Positions 33,290 to 45,504 of a stretch of DNA of 64,000 nucleotides are shown piece by piece. The DNA is from Leucophora obtusa. Taxonomy: Eukaryota > Arthropoda > Insecta > Diptera > Anthomyiidae. Numbering within the stretch: position 1 is the first letter of the stretch; every line of letters starts with the position of its first letter. The notes below the pieces were generated by a model. That model had not been told where the DNA came from. It worked only from the letters and a program-made list of their open reading frames with translations, and did no database searches. The stretch is from NCBI GenBank assembly GCA_949987735.1, contig OX465295.1, positions 36,528,127 through 36,592,126 of the forward strand, written 5' to 3'. The position numbers were made by a program, and so were the translations under genes.

Positions 33290-33464
33290 GTTAAAAATTA
33301 ACTCACCAAACTAAAATTCTGTTAATGCAACAGTTTTGTTTTTGGGTTTTTGACTTACTAGTTTTTACCAGAAAACTCTGCTGAGTTTATTTTGCAACGA
33401 CATTTTTAACTAAATTTTATTAGCTTTCTCTGCTATTTTTATAGGTTTATTTCTATGAGTGTAG
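33290..33464. mobile_element. Family-1 TIR element, right-end fragment
   Basis: Ends in TAGGTTTATTTCTATGAGTG and contains the TTAACTAAATTTTATTAGC block. The left part is missing. Confidence 0.5.
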
Positions 33465-34044
33465 CTTATCGATATTCAAATAGATCTTTTAATGTATTGA
33501 AGAGAACATTTGTTAGTTAGTCGAACTAGCTGTATGAAGATAAAGTTTCCTACGTAGGTCCTGTTATTTCATAAATGATATCAACACAATGACAGCCTCA
33601 GTTTACCCCTAGTTGTTGATCTAAGTTTAAAATATCAATCAAGACAAGCTTTCTTAAGAAAATGTGCTTTATAGTTACTCCCAGATTCAGCAGGTTTATT
33701 TCAAAAATAGCAATCTCAAATATTTAATGAGATTAGCAAATCGAAAAGACAATTAAAAACTAAACATTTCCTTAACTTGTGAGTTTATATACAATTATGT
33801 GAGTTACACATAATTGTATATATCGTCACCTTAAATGCAAACGGACGTAACTACACAAAAATTCGAAATCGAGTTTTTTATTGATTATGGTTCGTTTTAT
33901 CAAACTATATGTTCACACAAAATTTTGTACTTCTAAGATCAAAAATGGCAAATTTAATAAAGAAATTCAAACGGACGTAACTACAAGTGCATGTATTTCT
34001 TAATGCAAAAAGACGTAACTACAAAAAGACGTAACTACACTCCT

Positions 34045-34460
34045 GCTTAATTCAGAAAAACCTTTTGCTGAATATTAGTAGACAAAAAACAGCAACAAAA
34101 TGCTTTTATATATCCAAATTTTAGTTATATTTAAGTTAAATTTAGTTGAATGAAAGTAACAATTTTCCAGTTAAAATAACAAAAAAAAAATAATAATAAT
34201 AATTGCTCAACAATAGTAGAGTCCTAATTTCAGTGAGTTAAATCGATATTAAAAAAAATCAATGTATGCTATGAAAACTAAAAAATTTATGATGTTTTCA
34301 GTCGACTAAAACTAAGCAAAAGTTGTTGCTGATTTTAGCAGGGTGAATTGTTATTTTCAATTAACTAAAACATAGCTAGAAATTTGTTCTTGCTGTTTTT
34401 ATCTTACTAATATTTAGCAAACCAATTCTGCTAATTTTGGCAGTTTCTTCTGCAGGGCCT
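34045..34460. mobile_element. Family-1 TIR element, decayed
   Basis: Collinear blocks AAATTTTAGTTATATTTAAG, GATTTTAGCAGGGTGAATTG and a terminal TCTGCTAATTTTGGCAG identify it. Both extreme ends are degraded. Non-coding. Confidence 0.5.
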
Positions 34461-35282
34461 CTTTTTTTAAATTTTAACGTTTTCACTACCGACTTTTTGT
34501 TTGCGGATATTACCGTTATTTTGACTTCAGATTTTTCCTCAAATTAGAAAAAATATGTAACATGTTTGCCCCCTCCCCTCCTATCCACCAAAAATGACGT
34601 TCGAAAATTGATTTTTTGGAACTTCTCATCCCCGTTTTACCCCTTAAACATTCGAATAGCCAAAAATCCTTTGGTTGATTTTATTTTCGTCATAAAACGA
34701 ATGAAATTTCAATTATCTATCTTCATTAGTTTATGAGAAAAACCAAAACCCCCTTTTCTGGGAGATTATGATGTATTAAAAAAATTAGACTTCATTAAAA
34801 AATATCACGACTATATCGCTATGTTGAACTGCTTATACATATAATAATTTATCTTTGAAGGCCAAGAGCCACATCATATAAAAACTTATTGAAGAGAACT
34901 TTGCTGGTTATTACAACTCTCCCATTTTTAGAGGCGTTATTTTCTTAGAGAAAAGGTGCTAAATTAGAGGCGTAAAAGATATATATTTTTGAAAGAGAAT
35001 AGTTGTTTTGGAACTTAATAAGTTCTCTAATAAGAATAAATTATGATTTCAAAATGTGAAGGATATAAAAATTAGAATATCATAATTTATGTGCGCTTAG
35101 AAATATTTTACTGATTAAAGCCTATTATCTTGTTCACTACATCCAAAAAATTCCGTTATTTCCCCCGAGTCTGTTAAATAAAGTTCTTTTTCCTTTCTAC
35201 AAAATAGCACATTTTAAAATCTATAATTTTTAATGGAGATTGGCAGACGTTTTCACAAATTTAAGAAAATATTAAAGGACTA

Positions 35283-35527
35283 CACAGAGAAAAGAGATTC
35301 ATTGTGGCAACCGAACTTTTGCCAACCGATTGGTTTGGTTGGATCTACCGATATATTTGTTTGTGGCAACAGAAATTCGGTGAATACAATAGAATTTCGG
35401 TTGAAACAATATATTTAAATTATGTCAGGAATACATTTGGTTGCAACAGCCAATAATTCGGTTACTGCCACCAAACCATTCAGTTGGCAAGAAATTCGGT
35501 TGTCACAATGAATTGGTTTTCTCTGTG
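35283..35527. mobile_element. Family-3 small TIR element, best-preserved copy
   Basis: The ends are CACAGAGAAAAGAGATTC and, in reverse complement, CACAGAGAAAACCAATTC, flanked by TA (35281-35282 and 35528-35529). The interior is a palindrome-rich array of TTGTGGCAACCGAA/TTCGGTTGCCACAA words. Length 245 bases. Confidence 0.75.
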
Positions 35528-36036
35528 TATAATAAATTCCAGCAGAATTTCTAATTTTTTTTTAATGAATTATCTGAAAAATCAAATTCACTTCATTTGA
35601 ATTGGAACTGTCGGAGTTAGTTTTACTTTATTCAATTAACTAAAAAATCTGAAAATATCATTTATCCAATTCATGCATTGAATTCTTTTTTAATTGTGTA
35701 ATTTATCCGATTACCCAAAAACTGCGCATGAAAGAAATTATCCGCGCTCCATCCACGAAGGCAAAAATTACCCGCGATATGGGTATTACCCGTATTGAGG
35801 CAATTTTTTTTTTCATTTAAAATTCCTTAAATATCTGTATTAAAAATACATGTATTTTATTTAGTTTAAAAATGAATAACAAATCCTTTTTCTTTTTTTT
35901 TAATAAAATATAAACATTTAGATAAAAAAAAAATTAATTAAAATATAAACAAGTATTTTTATTAAAAAAGCTTGAAAATTTTACTAACATAATATGAATG
36001 TTTTAATTTTTGTGGCGTTATTGGTTGTACATCTAA

Positions 36037-37013
36037 CGAGTAAAAAGGTTAAAGTCGGGCATGCCGACTATACAATACCCTACACCAGTGTGGTGTATTG
36101 TTTGGATCCGAAATTCGAATGGGTTAAAATGGGGCTTGTGTCAAAATTTTCTATAATGTGAGTCAGCGCACCAAATTTCATTAAAATATCTTCATATTTG
36201 CGACCTGCAGTTTGTAACCAAGCTAATTTTGGGGGGACCCTTATATGGGCACTAGGTCTAAACATGGACCGATGTTCACCAAAATCAATAGGCTGCGTTA
36301 TTTGGCCAACATAGGTCTGTGTACCAAATTTCATCAAAATATCTTAATATTTGCGACCTGCAGTTTGTAACCAAGCCAATTTTGGGGGGACCCTTATATG
36401 GGCACTAGTTCTAAACATGGACCGATGTTCACCAAAATCAATAGGCTGCGTTATTGGGCCAATATAGGTCTGTGTACCAAATTTCATCAAAATATCTTAA
36501 TATTTACGACCTGCAGCGTATAAACAGTATAATTTTGGTAGGACCCTTATATGGGCACTAGGTCTAACCATGGACCGATGTTCACCAAAATCAATAGGCT
36601 GCGTTATTGGGCTAACATAGGTCTGTGTACCAAATTTCGTCAAAATATCTTAATATTTACGACCTGCAGCGTATAAACAATATAATTTTGGTAGGACCCT
36701 TATATGGGCACTAGGTCTAAATATGGACCGATGTTCACCAAAATGAAACTTGTTCGTCCTTGGGCCAACATAGGTCTGCGTACCAAATTTCATCAAAATA
36801 TCTTTATATTTGCGACCTGTAGAGTGCGCACAAGATTGCATGGACAGACAGACAGACGGACGGACGGACAGACGGACATCGTTAAATCGAAATAAAAAAA
36901 AATTCTGAACCGATCGGTATATTATAAGGTGGGTCTACGACCAATATTTTTTGGTGTTACAAACATCAGCACAAACTTATAATACCCTGACCACATAGTG
37001 GTGTAGGGTATAA
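36037..37013 (+). mobile_element. mini-me-like element (copy 3)
   Basis: Runs from ACGAGTAAAAAGGTTAAAGT to GTGGTGTAGGGTATAA. About four to five 153-bp units, a (GACA)(GACG)n tract at 36841-36879 and the conserved terminal block AGGTGGGTCTACGACC are all present. Reading frames on both strands here are repeat artefacts. Confidence 0.8.
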
Positions 37014-38004
37014 AAATGACTTTAGTGTAGTTATGTCTTCTTGTTTCAGAAAAAGCAAGTCAAAAGGACTTAACTAACTTAAAAACTTAAATATATGAAA
37101 ATAAAACAAAAGTTGTTTAAAAAAAATAAATAAAACTCTATACCATAAGTAAAATTTTAAAAAACTGCAAAGAATAATTTATTATTATTGATTTTAAAAC
37201 GTTTTTTGCTTCTCCTGTAAAAAAAAAATAAAAGTGTAGTTACGTCCGTTTGCATCTAAGGTGACGATATTCATTGCCACGATGACGACTCTGTTAACTC
37301 ATAAAATAAAAAACAAATAAAAGTTTCCGAAATCACGTACAAAGTGTCAATTTTTATGAAATAAAAAACATAAAAATTCAATATTAAGATAAAATAAGCT
37401 CAATTGAGTAGACAAAAAAACGTGTTTATTTTCATAAGTACAGGATTAATTGCTATAAACCAAAATTTATGAAGAAATAAAAAACATTAAAGTAATTAAA
37501 TTTTAGCCATAAAAAAAATCCCCAACATATGCTACAATTTTTTTTGTTTCTTCTTTCTGCTTGCATAACCACAGTTTGTTGGTAGCTTTTGTTTACTAAT
37601 ATTTGGTTAATAAATTAACCACATGAGTTAAGTTTAGCATGAGTTTTTGAATGAAGAAAAAAAAAACACGATATGTTTGTTGGTATATTGTTTATACCCC
37701 GAATAACATATGCATGAGTTTGTCTCAAATTTTCTTAAAAAAAGATTTATGATCTTTATAGTAATGAGAAGAAAACTTGATGCCAAAAAATATGCAACAA
37801 TGTTATTATAAAGCATATGTATAGAAGTATACTAAATGTATAAACTTTAAATCATTTGAATAGGGAAACGAATTCGGTTCGATGGACCAGATGATAATGC
37901 TTGGGAAAACGAAATTCAAAGCACCCGTAATTGATGTGCTTTTCAAGATATCTTAATGCTGGGAAAACCTAGGGTAAATCAACTAACAATGAGACATTTT
38001 AAAT

Positions 38005-38034
<30 letters not shown>

Positions 38035-38040
<6 letters not shown>

Positions 38041-38398
38041 AAGCAACACTCTGGAATTTCTTCCTATTAATTAACGTGTTGCTTCCTTTGGAAAGGGGAT
38101 AGTGAAGAAGTGAAAGGTGGTGAAAGATGAAGGGCTTCAAATATGGCAACACTGTAATTGCGCGAGAGTTGGCCAACTCGTTTGAAGCTTTTTAGTTCAT
38201 AGCCCTGTTATATTATTTTACTTCGGTGGGGTTAAGTGCTATGGGAACACCGAAGGAGGAGGCTGCGATATGTATGAGGGATAGAAAAAACTCATACATA
38301 TTACTATTTTTCATAAATTGATGTTGCTTTGGTTGGGGTTCTAACCCGCAACCTCACGTGTAACAATCCAACGCGCTAACCATTACACCACAGCGCTA
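38035..38398 (-). repeat. tRNA-derived SINE, type B
   Basis: Minus-strand head at 38338-38395: A box GTAATGGTTAGCGCGTTGGA and B-box-like GGTTAGAACC. The body continues leftward through CCTCCTTCGGTGTTCCCAT and ends in a long T tract on the plus strand (38008-38034), which corresponds to an A tail on the element strand. Confidence 0.7.
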
Positions 38399-38411
38399 AA
38401 AGCTAGTTTTA

Positions 38412-39705
38412 CACACTAATAGAAAAAAGTCTGTAAAAACTAGTTAAAATTACTAAAAACTAGCTAAAATTGATGCTACAGAAAAATAAATATTAGTAAG
38501 ATAGGAACAACAAAAATTAAACTGTTAACTAAGCAGAATTTTATTTATATTTGAGTTAAATTTAGTTAATAGAAAGTAATAATTTAACCTGCTAAAATCA
38601 GCAAAAATGTTTGCTAAATAAATAGTAGACTAAAAAATCACAAAAAAAAATGTTAAATATTCAAAGTATTTTTTCGATATTTTTTCTCTTTTAATGCAAA
38701 TAAAAATCTAGCCTTCTGAAGTCAGCAGTTCATTTTTGTTTTACCAAATATTTCTGCTGATTTTAGCAAGATAGACTGCTATTTGCATTCAACTAAATTT
38801 AACTTAAAAATAACAAAAATTTTGTAGGTATAACAGTTTGTCTACTAATATTTAAAAAAATTTTCTGCGGATTTAACAGTATAATTTGTCATTTCGAATT
38901 AACTAAAAGTTTAAACAAATATAACAAAAATTCGGTAAATTTAACAGTTTTATTTTTGCTATCCTTACTAGTATTTAGCAAAAAAATCTGTTAATTTCCG
39001 CGGTTTTTTCTGCAAAGTCATTTTTAACTACCCAGGAAATTTTTCTGTTCCAAAGAATCGGTTGTGCAATAGGTACCCAGGAAAATTTTCTGTTCCAAAG
39101 AATCGGTTGTACAATAGCTACTTTTCATTCACAACCCCTTCTACTGTCGATTCTAACACCGATTCTTTTTGTTTGAAATTGTCCCAAAAGCAACCCCTTC
39201 TATGGCTCCAAAGTGGAACCGGTTGCTCTAGAATCAGTTCTGGAACTAGTTCAGGAACTGATTCTACGTCACCCACACCTTCCATATAGGATCCCAGGAA
39301 CTGGTTCCGGAACCAGTTCCATGGAATCGGTTGCAGTGGAACCAGTTGTAGAATGGGTGTGGTTGGCTACCGATTGTAAAAAATTTTCCTGGGTACAACC
39401 CCTTCTACTGTCGATTCTAACACCGATTCTTTTTGTTTGAAATTGTCCCAAAAGCAACCCCTTCTATGGCTCCAAAGTGGAACCGGTTGCTCTAGAATCG
39501 GTTCTGGAACTAGTTCTGGAACTGATTCTACGTCACCCACACCTTCCATATAGGATCCCAGGAACTGGTTCCGGAACCAGTTCCATGGAATCGGTTGCAG
39601 TGGAACCAGTTGTAGAATGGGTGTGGTTGGCTACCGATTGTAAAAAATTTTACTGGGTAATTTTAGATTTTGCTGCTATTTTTACAGGTTTATTTCTTTG
39701 AGAGT
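38412..39705. mobile_element. Family-1 TIR element split by a CCCAGG-ended element
   Basis: The left end CACTAATAGAAAAAAGTC and the right end TACAGGTTTATTTCTTTGAG are family 1. Removing 39031-39657 and one TA gives a continuous TTTTTAACTAATTTTAG, the usual family sequence. Confidence 0.7.
39031..39657. mobile_element. CCCAGGAAAATTTT-ended TIR element with internal tandem duplications
   Basis: TA lies on both sides (39029-39030 and 39658-39659). The left end repeats directly with a 45-base period (39030 and 39075). The main body is an almost identical 264-base tandem duplication (39131-39394 and 39395-39658). Within each unit GGAACTGGTTCCGGAACC and related words form strong palindromes. Four reading frames of 60-75 codons lie here on both strands and all follow the repeat; none is a gene. 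Confidence 0.75.
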
Positions 39706-40374
39706 TTGTAGAATAATCTAATTCAACGGAACAAATTTTTGTAATTAAAATATGCAGGACCAAGTGCGAAGATTTAGGAAAACGGTATAAGCTCAGAATG
39801 ACAAACTGCTGAACAGAAGTGTTTTAGATTGCGTTATTGTTTTGTCATCCGGTGCGAAGGACCAACTGGTTAAAGAAAAATATTTAGCCGAACTTATTAT
39901 ATTTAATCGAACATAAAGTTTTGCCATATTCCTATGTCATGGAGTGTATAAACTCCAAGCATACTGCTTACAATTTCTAGGAGATTTATTAACAAAACAA
40001 CTTAAAACAATATGAGGGAAAGGTAAAACAAATAATGTGAGTGTATGTTTTTGAAAAGGTGTGTTGTTTGTCTACTTATGTTTATGGTGGATTTCTTTTT
40101 TTCTTTCTTAAGTTTAATTAGTAAATTTTTTTTTGTTTTTTTGTAATTACTAAGATTCATTTACACACATTTTCAATGTTATACAAGTACGAGGATAGCT
40201 ATTTATATTGTGAGCCTTGGCCACTTTAACACTTGGTAGGCACCAGCTGATATTTCCTCTAGAAAGTTTAACATTTTTTACCATAATCTTGCTTAGAGCT
40301 TTTTGTCATTTAAGCATTATTTGTGTTGTTTACAAAAAAGTAAAAGTTGTGTGTCAGGAAAAAAATGCAATTAG
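39706..40374. other. Unassigned AT-rich DNA
   Basis: No gene or shared repeat recognised. Confidence 0.4.
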
Positions 40375-41083
40375 CACGTGAAAATTTTCGGTCAATGATG
40401 GCATCCTTTACAACTGTGAAATGTTTGTATAACTAATTTCATCGCGGACGAATTTCGAAAAGGTCGTCCAAAATCAATTGTTGTGCCCGAAAACATTTGT
40501 GCCTACTCTGGGATTGAGGATACCTAAGTGTCATTAGCATAAATAAAATATTGCATCAAAATTTAGCCATACAAAAGAATTGTTGTCGTTAGATTCCTCA
40601 TAACTTCACAACAGCTCAAAAAGATGCTCGGGTCAATTGGTGCAAACAAATGCTCAAGAAATACAATATTAGTGATTCAAAAGACGTATATAAGATCGTT
40701 ACAGGTGACGAGTCATGAATCCATGCATATAAGCTTGAATCTAAACAGCAGTCGTCTGTATGGGTGTGTCATTATGAACAACATCCAACAATAGTCTGCT
40801 CTCAAAGCCCTTTGAAACAAAAAAAAAAAATTTTAACTGATCATATGGCAGCAGTGCTTTTATAACAACGTAGAATAGTTAGTAGGTTTGAGGTTAAGAA
40901 GAAGAATAAACATTTTTTCAAAAGTTATAAACACATTAAATTTGCAAATCAGACTACATCTAGTTTCTGCCTTTTTCTATGAACAGCCTTCATCAGTGAT
41001 TTTCTATTAAATTGTATTATTGTATATATTTTATTGTCAGATTATCTCTAAATGATAATTTTTTCAACAACCCGTCGACAGTA

Positions 41084-42224
41084 CACTCAACCAAAAAAGT
41101 CTGTAATGGCTACTGAAAATTTTGCTGTTATTACGGGAAATTTAACTGTTTTGAGGCCAGCGGTATTTTTTGCTAATTTTAGCAACACATGTCTGCGGAT
41201 CTGTAGTACAATAAAATTAGTAGAAAAAATTAGTAGCCGCTACTAAATTTTAGTAAAATTTATGTAAAATACAATTCAAAATCGATTTGCTAAAATCAGT
41301 TAAAAAACTTACTAAATATCAAAATTTTAGTACAATGAAATTAGTATAAATAACACTATGCGACAGTCAAAATCGGGAAGAGATGAAACCAACGGGAAAT
41401 GTTATATCGGTCAAAAACAAGTTATACGTGTCCCGGCGTTTCGCTGGGTCAACCCTAGGAATCATCTCTATTTTTAAAATTGTTTGAGCAAAATCGGACT
41501 AGTGGTTCTCGAGTTATGTCAAAAAAAAGACCACCAAAGGTCAAATCGATATATCTCGATTCCTAGGTGTGACCCAGCGAAACGCTGGGACACGTATAAC
41601 TTCTTTTTTATCGATATAACTTTTCCCGGTAGTTTGAACCCTTCGCGATCACTGACCCCTACCATTTGTCTCACAGTGTAATTAGTTGCAGCTACTAAAT
41701 TTCAGTAAATTGCTGTAAACTGTAATTTAAAATCAATCTGCTGAAATTAACAAAAAATTGTACTAAAAAATAAAAAAACTGTAAAATCTAAAAAAATTGT
41801 AACAAGCGTATAATTAAATCATCGCACTTGAAATTTGGAGTCAAAATTGCAAACGGTTCTCCAGTTATTGCCGTTGCCGTTTTATGCATTGGAGATGCAA
41901 TAAAATTTTCTGGGTGTTATTTCTAAACTAAGAATATATCAATAGTAACAAATATAAACTAAACAAGAATTGTAAAAAATCAAAAAAAAAATATTTTTAA
42001 ATTAGTATATTTTTCTGCTAAACTTAGCACTCGGTTTTGAAAAATTAGTAAAATGTTTTTCTGAAATCAGCAGCGAAAATTAGTAAAAAAATCCGTAATT
42101 TGTAATAAGAGAATAGCAAAAATGATTACTAAAAAAAAAAATTTTACTAATAATCAGTATAAAAATAGTATAGTGCGATTGGAAACTGTTTACTAATTTT
42201 TTTACAAACTTTTTTATTTGAGTG
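41084..42224. mobile_element. Family-2 TIR element inserted in the SINE
   Basis: The ends are CACTCAACCAAAAAAGTCTG and, in reverse complement, CACTCAAATAAAAAAGTTTG. TA is present on both sides (41082-41083 and 42225-42226), which fits a single TA in the SINE. Collinear in reverse with 1900-2722. Interrupted at 41354-41678. The frame at 41052-41246 is incidental. Confidence 0.85.
41354..41678. mobile_element. TAA-flanked foldback element (copy 2)
   Basis: Begins CACTATGCGACAGTC and ends GTCTCACAGTG. TAA lies at 41351-41353 and 41679-41681. The uninterrupted family-2 sequence at 2446-2466 (reverse complement ATAAATAATTAGTTGC) shows only one TAA, proving the 3-bp duplication. Arms with TGTCCCGGCGTTTCGCTGGG are inverted around a short loop. 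Confidence 0.9.
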
Positions 42225-42481
42225 TAGAACTCATGAATGTAGGAATAGTTAATTCTGAATGGTACAGTACCATTTGTTTGCCAGAAGTCTTCGGAGAAAT
42301 GAGAAAAACCAACCCTTAAAAACGCCTAATTCTTCACCATGACATCGCGAGTTCTCACACATCGGCTCAAACAATTGAATTTTTGAGTACTCAAAAGATA
42401 AAATTAATGTTTCGACCGCCGTACAGCCCTTACCTGGCACCCAATGAATTTTTCTTGTTCCCACAGATCAAAGATAAACTA

Positions 42482-43948
42482 CCCATCAAAAATAATTGGA
42501 AGTACTGCTTAACAAACTACTTCTTTTACTGCTTCAGAAGTATCCGTTAGTGTATTTTCATTGCTTATTTAGAAGTAATTCTGCATAACTTCAAAAAATC
42601 ACTTCTTTCTTGCTTCAAAAGTATCCGTTAGTATATTTTTACAGCTTTATTAGAATTACTTCCGAACAACATCCAAAAAATTACAATTGCTCTAAAAGTG
42701 ATCCTAAAAAGTAATTTTGGTATCATTTCGTATTTCTAAACAGATGGTCCTGGGTTCGATTCCTTGATGGACCAATATTTTTATACCCTACACCACTACG
42801 TGGTCAGGGTCAGTTTGTGCTGATGTTTGTAACACCAACAAATATTGGTCCTAGACCCACCTTATAGTATACCGATCGGCTCAGAATTTTTTTTTTTATT
42901 TCGATTTAACGATGTCCGTCTGTCCGTCCGTCCGTCTGTCCATGCATTTTTGTGCGCACTCTACAGGTCGCAAATATTAAGATATTGTGATGAAATTTGG
43001 TACACCGATCTATGTCAGCCCAAGGACGAAGCCTATTGATTTTAGTTAACACCGGTCCATGTTTAGACCTAGTGCCCATATAAGGGTCCCCCCAAAATTG
43101 GCTTGGTTACAAACTGCAAGTCGCAAATATTAAGATATTTTAATGAAGTTTGGTTCGCTGACTCACATTATAGAAAATTTTGAAACAAGTCCCATTGTAA
43201 CCCATTCGAATTTCGGATCCAAGCATTAGTTGGCTTTTAACCAGACTGGTGTAGGGTATTGTATATTCGGCATGCCCGACTTTAACCTTTTTACTCGTTT
43301 TATTTCTTTTTAATTTTTTTTTTAATTTTTTTTTTTTATTTTTTTTTTCTTTTATTTTTTTAATTTTTTTTTTTTTTTTATTAATATTTATAATTTATTT
43401 GTTTAAACTCAATATTTTTAAATATTTAAATTTTTAAAAATACATAAAATAAAAATGATAAAAAATTGGTTTTTATGCGCTTATGAAAATAGTACTGAGA
43501 ACGGTACTGAGTTGCAGTACACTTTCTATACTTGTTTTAAAAGTAATTTCATTCAAGAGAATAAAGCACAATAGCTCGCAATAACAAAATGCTGTTTTTA
43601 TGTTAGTCAACTTTCATATCAAAGAATAGCTCAGCGATAGAGAGCTAGATTAGCAATCATGAGGTCTCAAGTTCGATACCCGGTGGCGGCAATAAAAATA
43701 CTTTTGTAAAATAAAAAAATATATAATTTTTTTTGCAAAGAATTTTTTTTTAATTTTTGATTTGTGAAAAAGAGCTTCTTTTGTACTCATTTAAAAAGTA
43801 CTGAAAAAATGTTGAAGTGGGAGTACTCCTCTCCTATGGCAACTCAATGTTAAAATAATTAGTTTTTATGTTTAAAAAAGAAGTACAATACATTTATATT
43901 ATCAATTGTAGTGCCTTTTCTACTGCTTCGGCATCTCTTTTTTTGCTA
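42482..43948 (+). repeat. Double tRNA-headed repeat (type C) with a mini-me insertion
   Basis: Starts CCCATCAAAAATAATTGG in the 3' part of the mariner; carries the duplicated TATCCGTTAGTGTA blocks, the first tRNA-like 3' half GGGTTCGATTCCTTGATGGA at 42751-42770, and the second head with A box AGCTCAGCGATAGAGAGC and B box AGTTCGATACC. It ends in TCTCTTTTTTTGCT. A mini-me element occupies 42781-43302. Confidence 0.7.
42781..43302 (-). mobile_element. mini-me-like element (copy 4), short
   Basis: It has both termini (TATACCCTACACCACTACGT and CTTTTTACTCGTTTT) and the GTCCGTCTGTCCGTCCGTCC tract, but only about 1.5 internal 153-bp units. The frame at 42845-43039 is an artefact. Confidence 0.8.
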
Positions 43949-43969
43949 TGTACATGGAGAAAGATTTTC

Positions 43970-44639
43970 GTGAGCAGAAGAAACCGTAGATGTATTTAAA
44001 AACCATGTTTTGTATGTATCTCACGTGGATTGGGAAAAATGTAATTTATGACAAGTGGTTGGAACGCATGCAAAAGCGTATAGCATAAAATAAATAACAA
44101 ATTTATGTTTTTTTTTCATCGTTAGGCTCAAAATATAAATATTTACCCTCGTAAATGCAAAATTTCATAATTATTAATACATATCGTACACATCTATGTG
44201 GGGTTATGATAAATTACATACGCCCAGAAAATATATGTTGTGTGAAAATATTAAAAGTTCTGGGAACAAATCTGAAAGTAAGAATTAATTATATAGAAGT
44301 TCGTTTTGTAAAAAGTCAAATATTTTATTTTTATAATTTATTAATCATGCCAAAAAAAAATCATGGACTTCATAGTTTTGTAAGATCTAAGTGCTCAACT
44401 ATATTAAGCGAAGTCGAATTGGAATATGTAATACATCCATACAAATGTATCCAAATAACTTAAATGAAATTTTCAAAAGTTTCATCTCTATTAATTTGAA
44501 AAATTTTTAATCGAAACTCATCGTACCTAACTTAAGGAAATTAAAAAATTTACAAAAAAAGAAAGAAATTAAAGGAAATATTAAATATAGGCATTATAAA
44601 AATGACAAAATTAAATTAAAAACATAATGAATTCCTGTA
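43970..44639. other. Unassigned AT-rich DNA
   Basis: A 102-codon plus-strand frame at 44155-44463 shows no recognisable domain, is rich in Ile, Asn and Lys as AT-rich random sequence would be, and has no intron or promoter context. I do not call it a gene. Confidence 0.4.
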
Positions 44640-45263
44640 CTGATAGAAAAAATCCTGCAATAATTGCAAATAAAAAAGGTACTCAAAATTAGTCAAAAGG
44701 GCCCCTGCAAAGAAAGCTTTTGAAATTAGTAAATCCTTTTTGCTAAATATTAGTCAGATAAGAACAGCAAAAATGCAACTGTTAAATATACGAAATTTTA
44801 GTAATATTTGAACTAAATTTTATTTAATTGAATTGCAAATTTACCTTGCTAATATCGGCAAAGAAATGTTGATGAATATTAGTAGACTAAAAGCAATAAA
44901 GAAATTGTAATCTAAGTTAATTTATCTTTAAATTTAATTGAGCTGAATACAAATAACAGTCGCTACAATCTACAGAAATATTTGCTAGAAAATAGTAGAC
45001 AGCTTTCTGCAGTGTAGATTTTTATTTACATTAAGAAAAACAAAAAAAAAAAAAAATAAATATTTAAAATTGTTTGTGCTGATTCAGTGGACTAATTAAT
45101 ATCCAGGAAAATTTTTGCTGATTTTTGCAGGGTAAATTGTCATTTTCTATTACCTAAAATATACCTAAAATATTGTAAATTTAACAGATTCTTGCTTGCT
45201 GTTTTTATCTTTCTAATGTTTAGCAGACAGTTTCTGACAGTTTAATTTTTTTATATTAGTGTA
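44640..45263. mobile_element. Family-1 TIR element, diverged
   Basis: From ACTGATAGAAAAAATCCTGC to TTTTTATATTAGTGTATG. Blocks such as GAACAGCAAAAATGCAACTG and ATACAAATAACAGTCGC follow the order of the copy at 8158. Non-coding. Confidence 0.55.
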
Positions 45264-45504
45264 TGAACAATTAAAGAAATTTCTTGAATGAACGAGTGAA
45301 TTCGAGGAACACACTAGTTCAAAAATAAAATTGATTGATATGAACTGTGAACTATAATGCCCAATTCTAGGCATTTTTATTCCGATTGTTTGTTTATACA
45401 AAATGCAATGGAATTTTCTGGGTGTCCTCACAATTTAACTCACAATTTCTAAACCGATTTCGACTATTTCGACACCAACTGCTAATAACACAAAATTTGA
45501 ATAA

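Larger units (their letters stand above)
33820..37270. mobile_element. 3.4-kb interval bounded by 37-bp inverted repeats
   Basis: Positions 33820-33856 (ATATCGTCACCTTAAATGCA onward) and 37234-37270 are inverted copies with a single mismatch. The inner motif CAAACGGACGTAACTACA recurs directly at about 33967 and twice in shortened form (AAAGACGTAACTACA) near 34010-34035. Inside lie a family-1 copy, a family-3 copy and a mini-me element. After removing these, about 1.7 kb of non-coding AT-rich DNA remains. The superfamily is unknown. Confidence 0.65.
40882..42242 (-). repeat. Type-A SINE inserted in mariner, itself interrupted
   Basis: The minus-strand SINE begins at AGTAGGTTTGAGGTTAAG (element 3' end). 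It is flanked by GAATAGTTA at 40873-40881 and 42243-42251, a target duplication of mariner coding sequence (an extra G makes the longer match imperfect). Its head is split at CCCGTCGACAG by the family-2 element at 41084-42224; only about 12 bases of SINE remain on the far side. Confidence 0.75.
40375..42478 (+). pseudogene. mariner transposase (DD34D type) broken by a nested insertion
   Basis: Part one (40375-40881) reads, with frame changes, ENFRSMMASFTTVKCLY, EFRKGRPKSIVVPENIC, KKDARVNWCKQMLKKYN-like sequence and YKIVTGDES-stop-IHAYKLES, where the stop replaces the usual Trp after the first catalytic Asp region. Part two (42243-42478) resumes with NSEWYSTICLPEVFGEMRKT, then LHHDIASSHTSAQTIEFL and PPYSPYLAPNEFFLFPQIKD. 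From the HHD Asp to the APN-E position there are 34 intervening residues, the classical mariner spacing, but the last Asp is Glu. Between the parts lies a 1.36-kb SINE-plus-MITE insertion. The 3' end is cut by a double tRNA-headed repeat at 42482. Confidence 0.85.

Noticed and set aside
39213..39701. Several 60-75-codon frames rich in Val, Glu and Ser on both strands
   Set aside because: They repeat exactly with the 264-base tandem unit, occur in both directions, and follow palindromic GGAACCAGTTCC words. This is repeat-driven openness.
44155..44463. 102-codon plus-strand frame
   Set aside because: Composition matches AT-rich random sequence, no motif, no promoter or splice context, and no repeat copy to compare.
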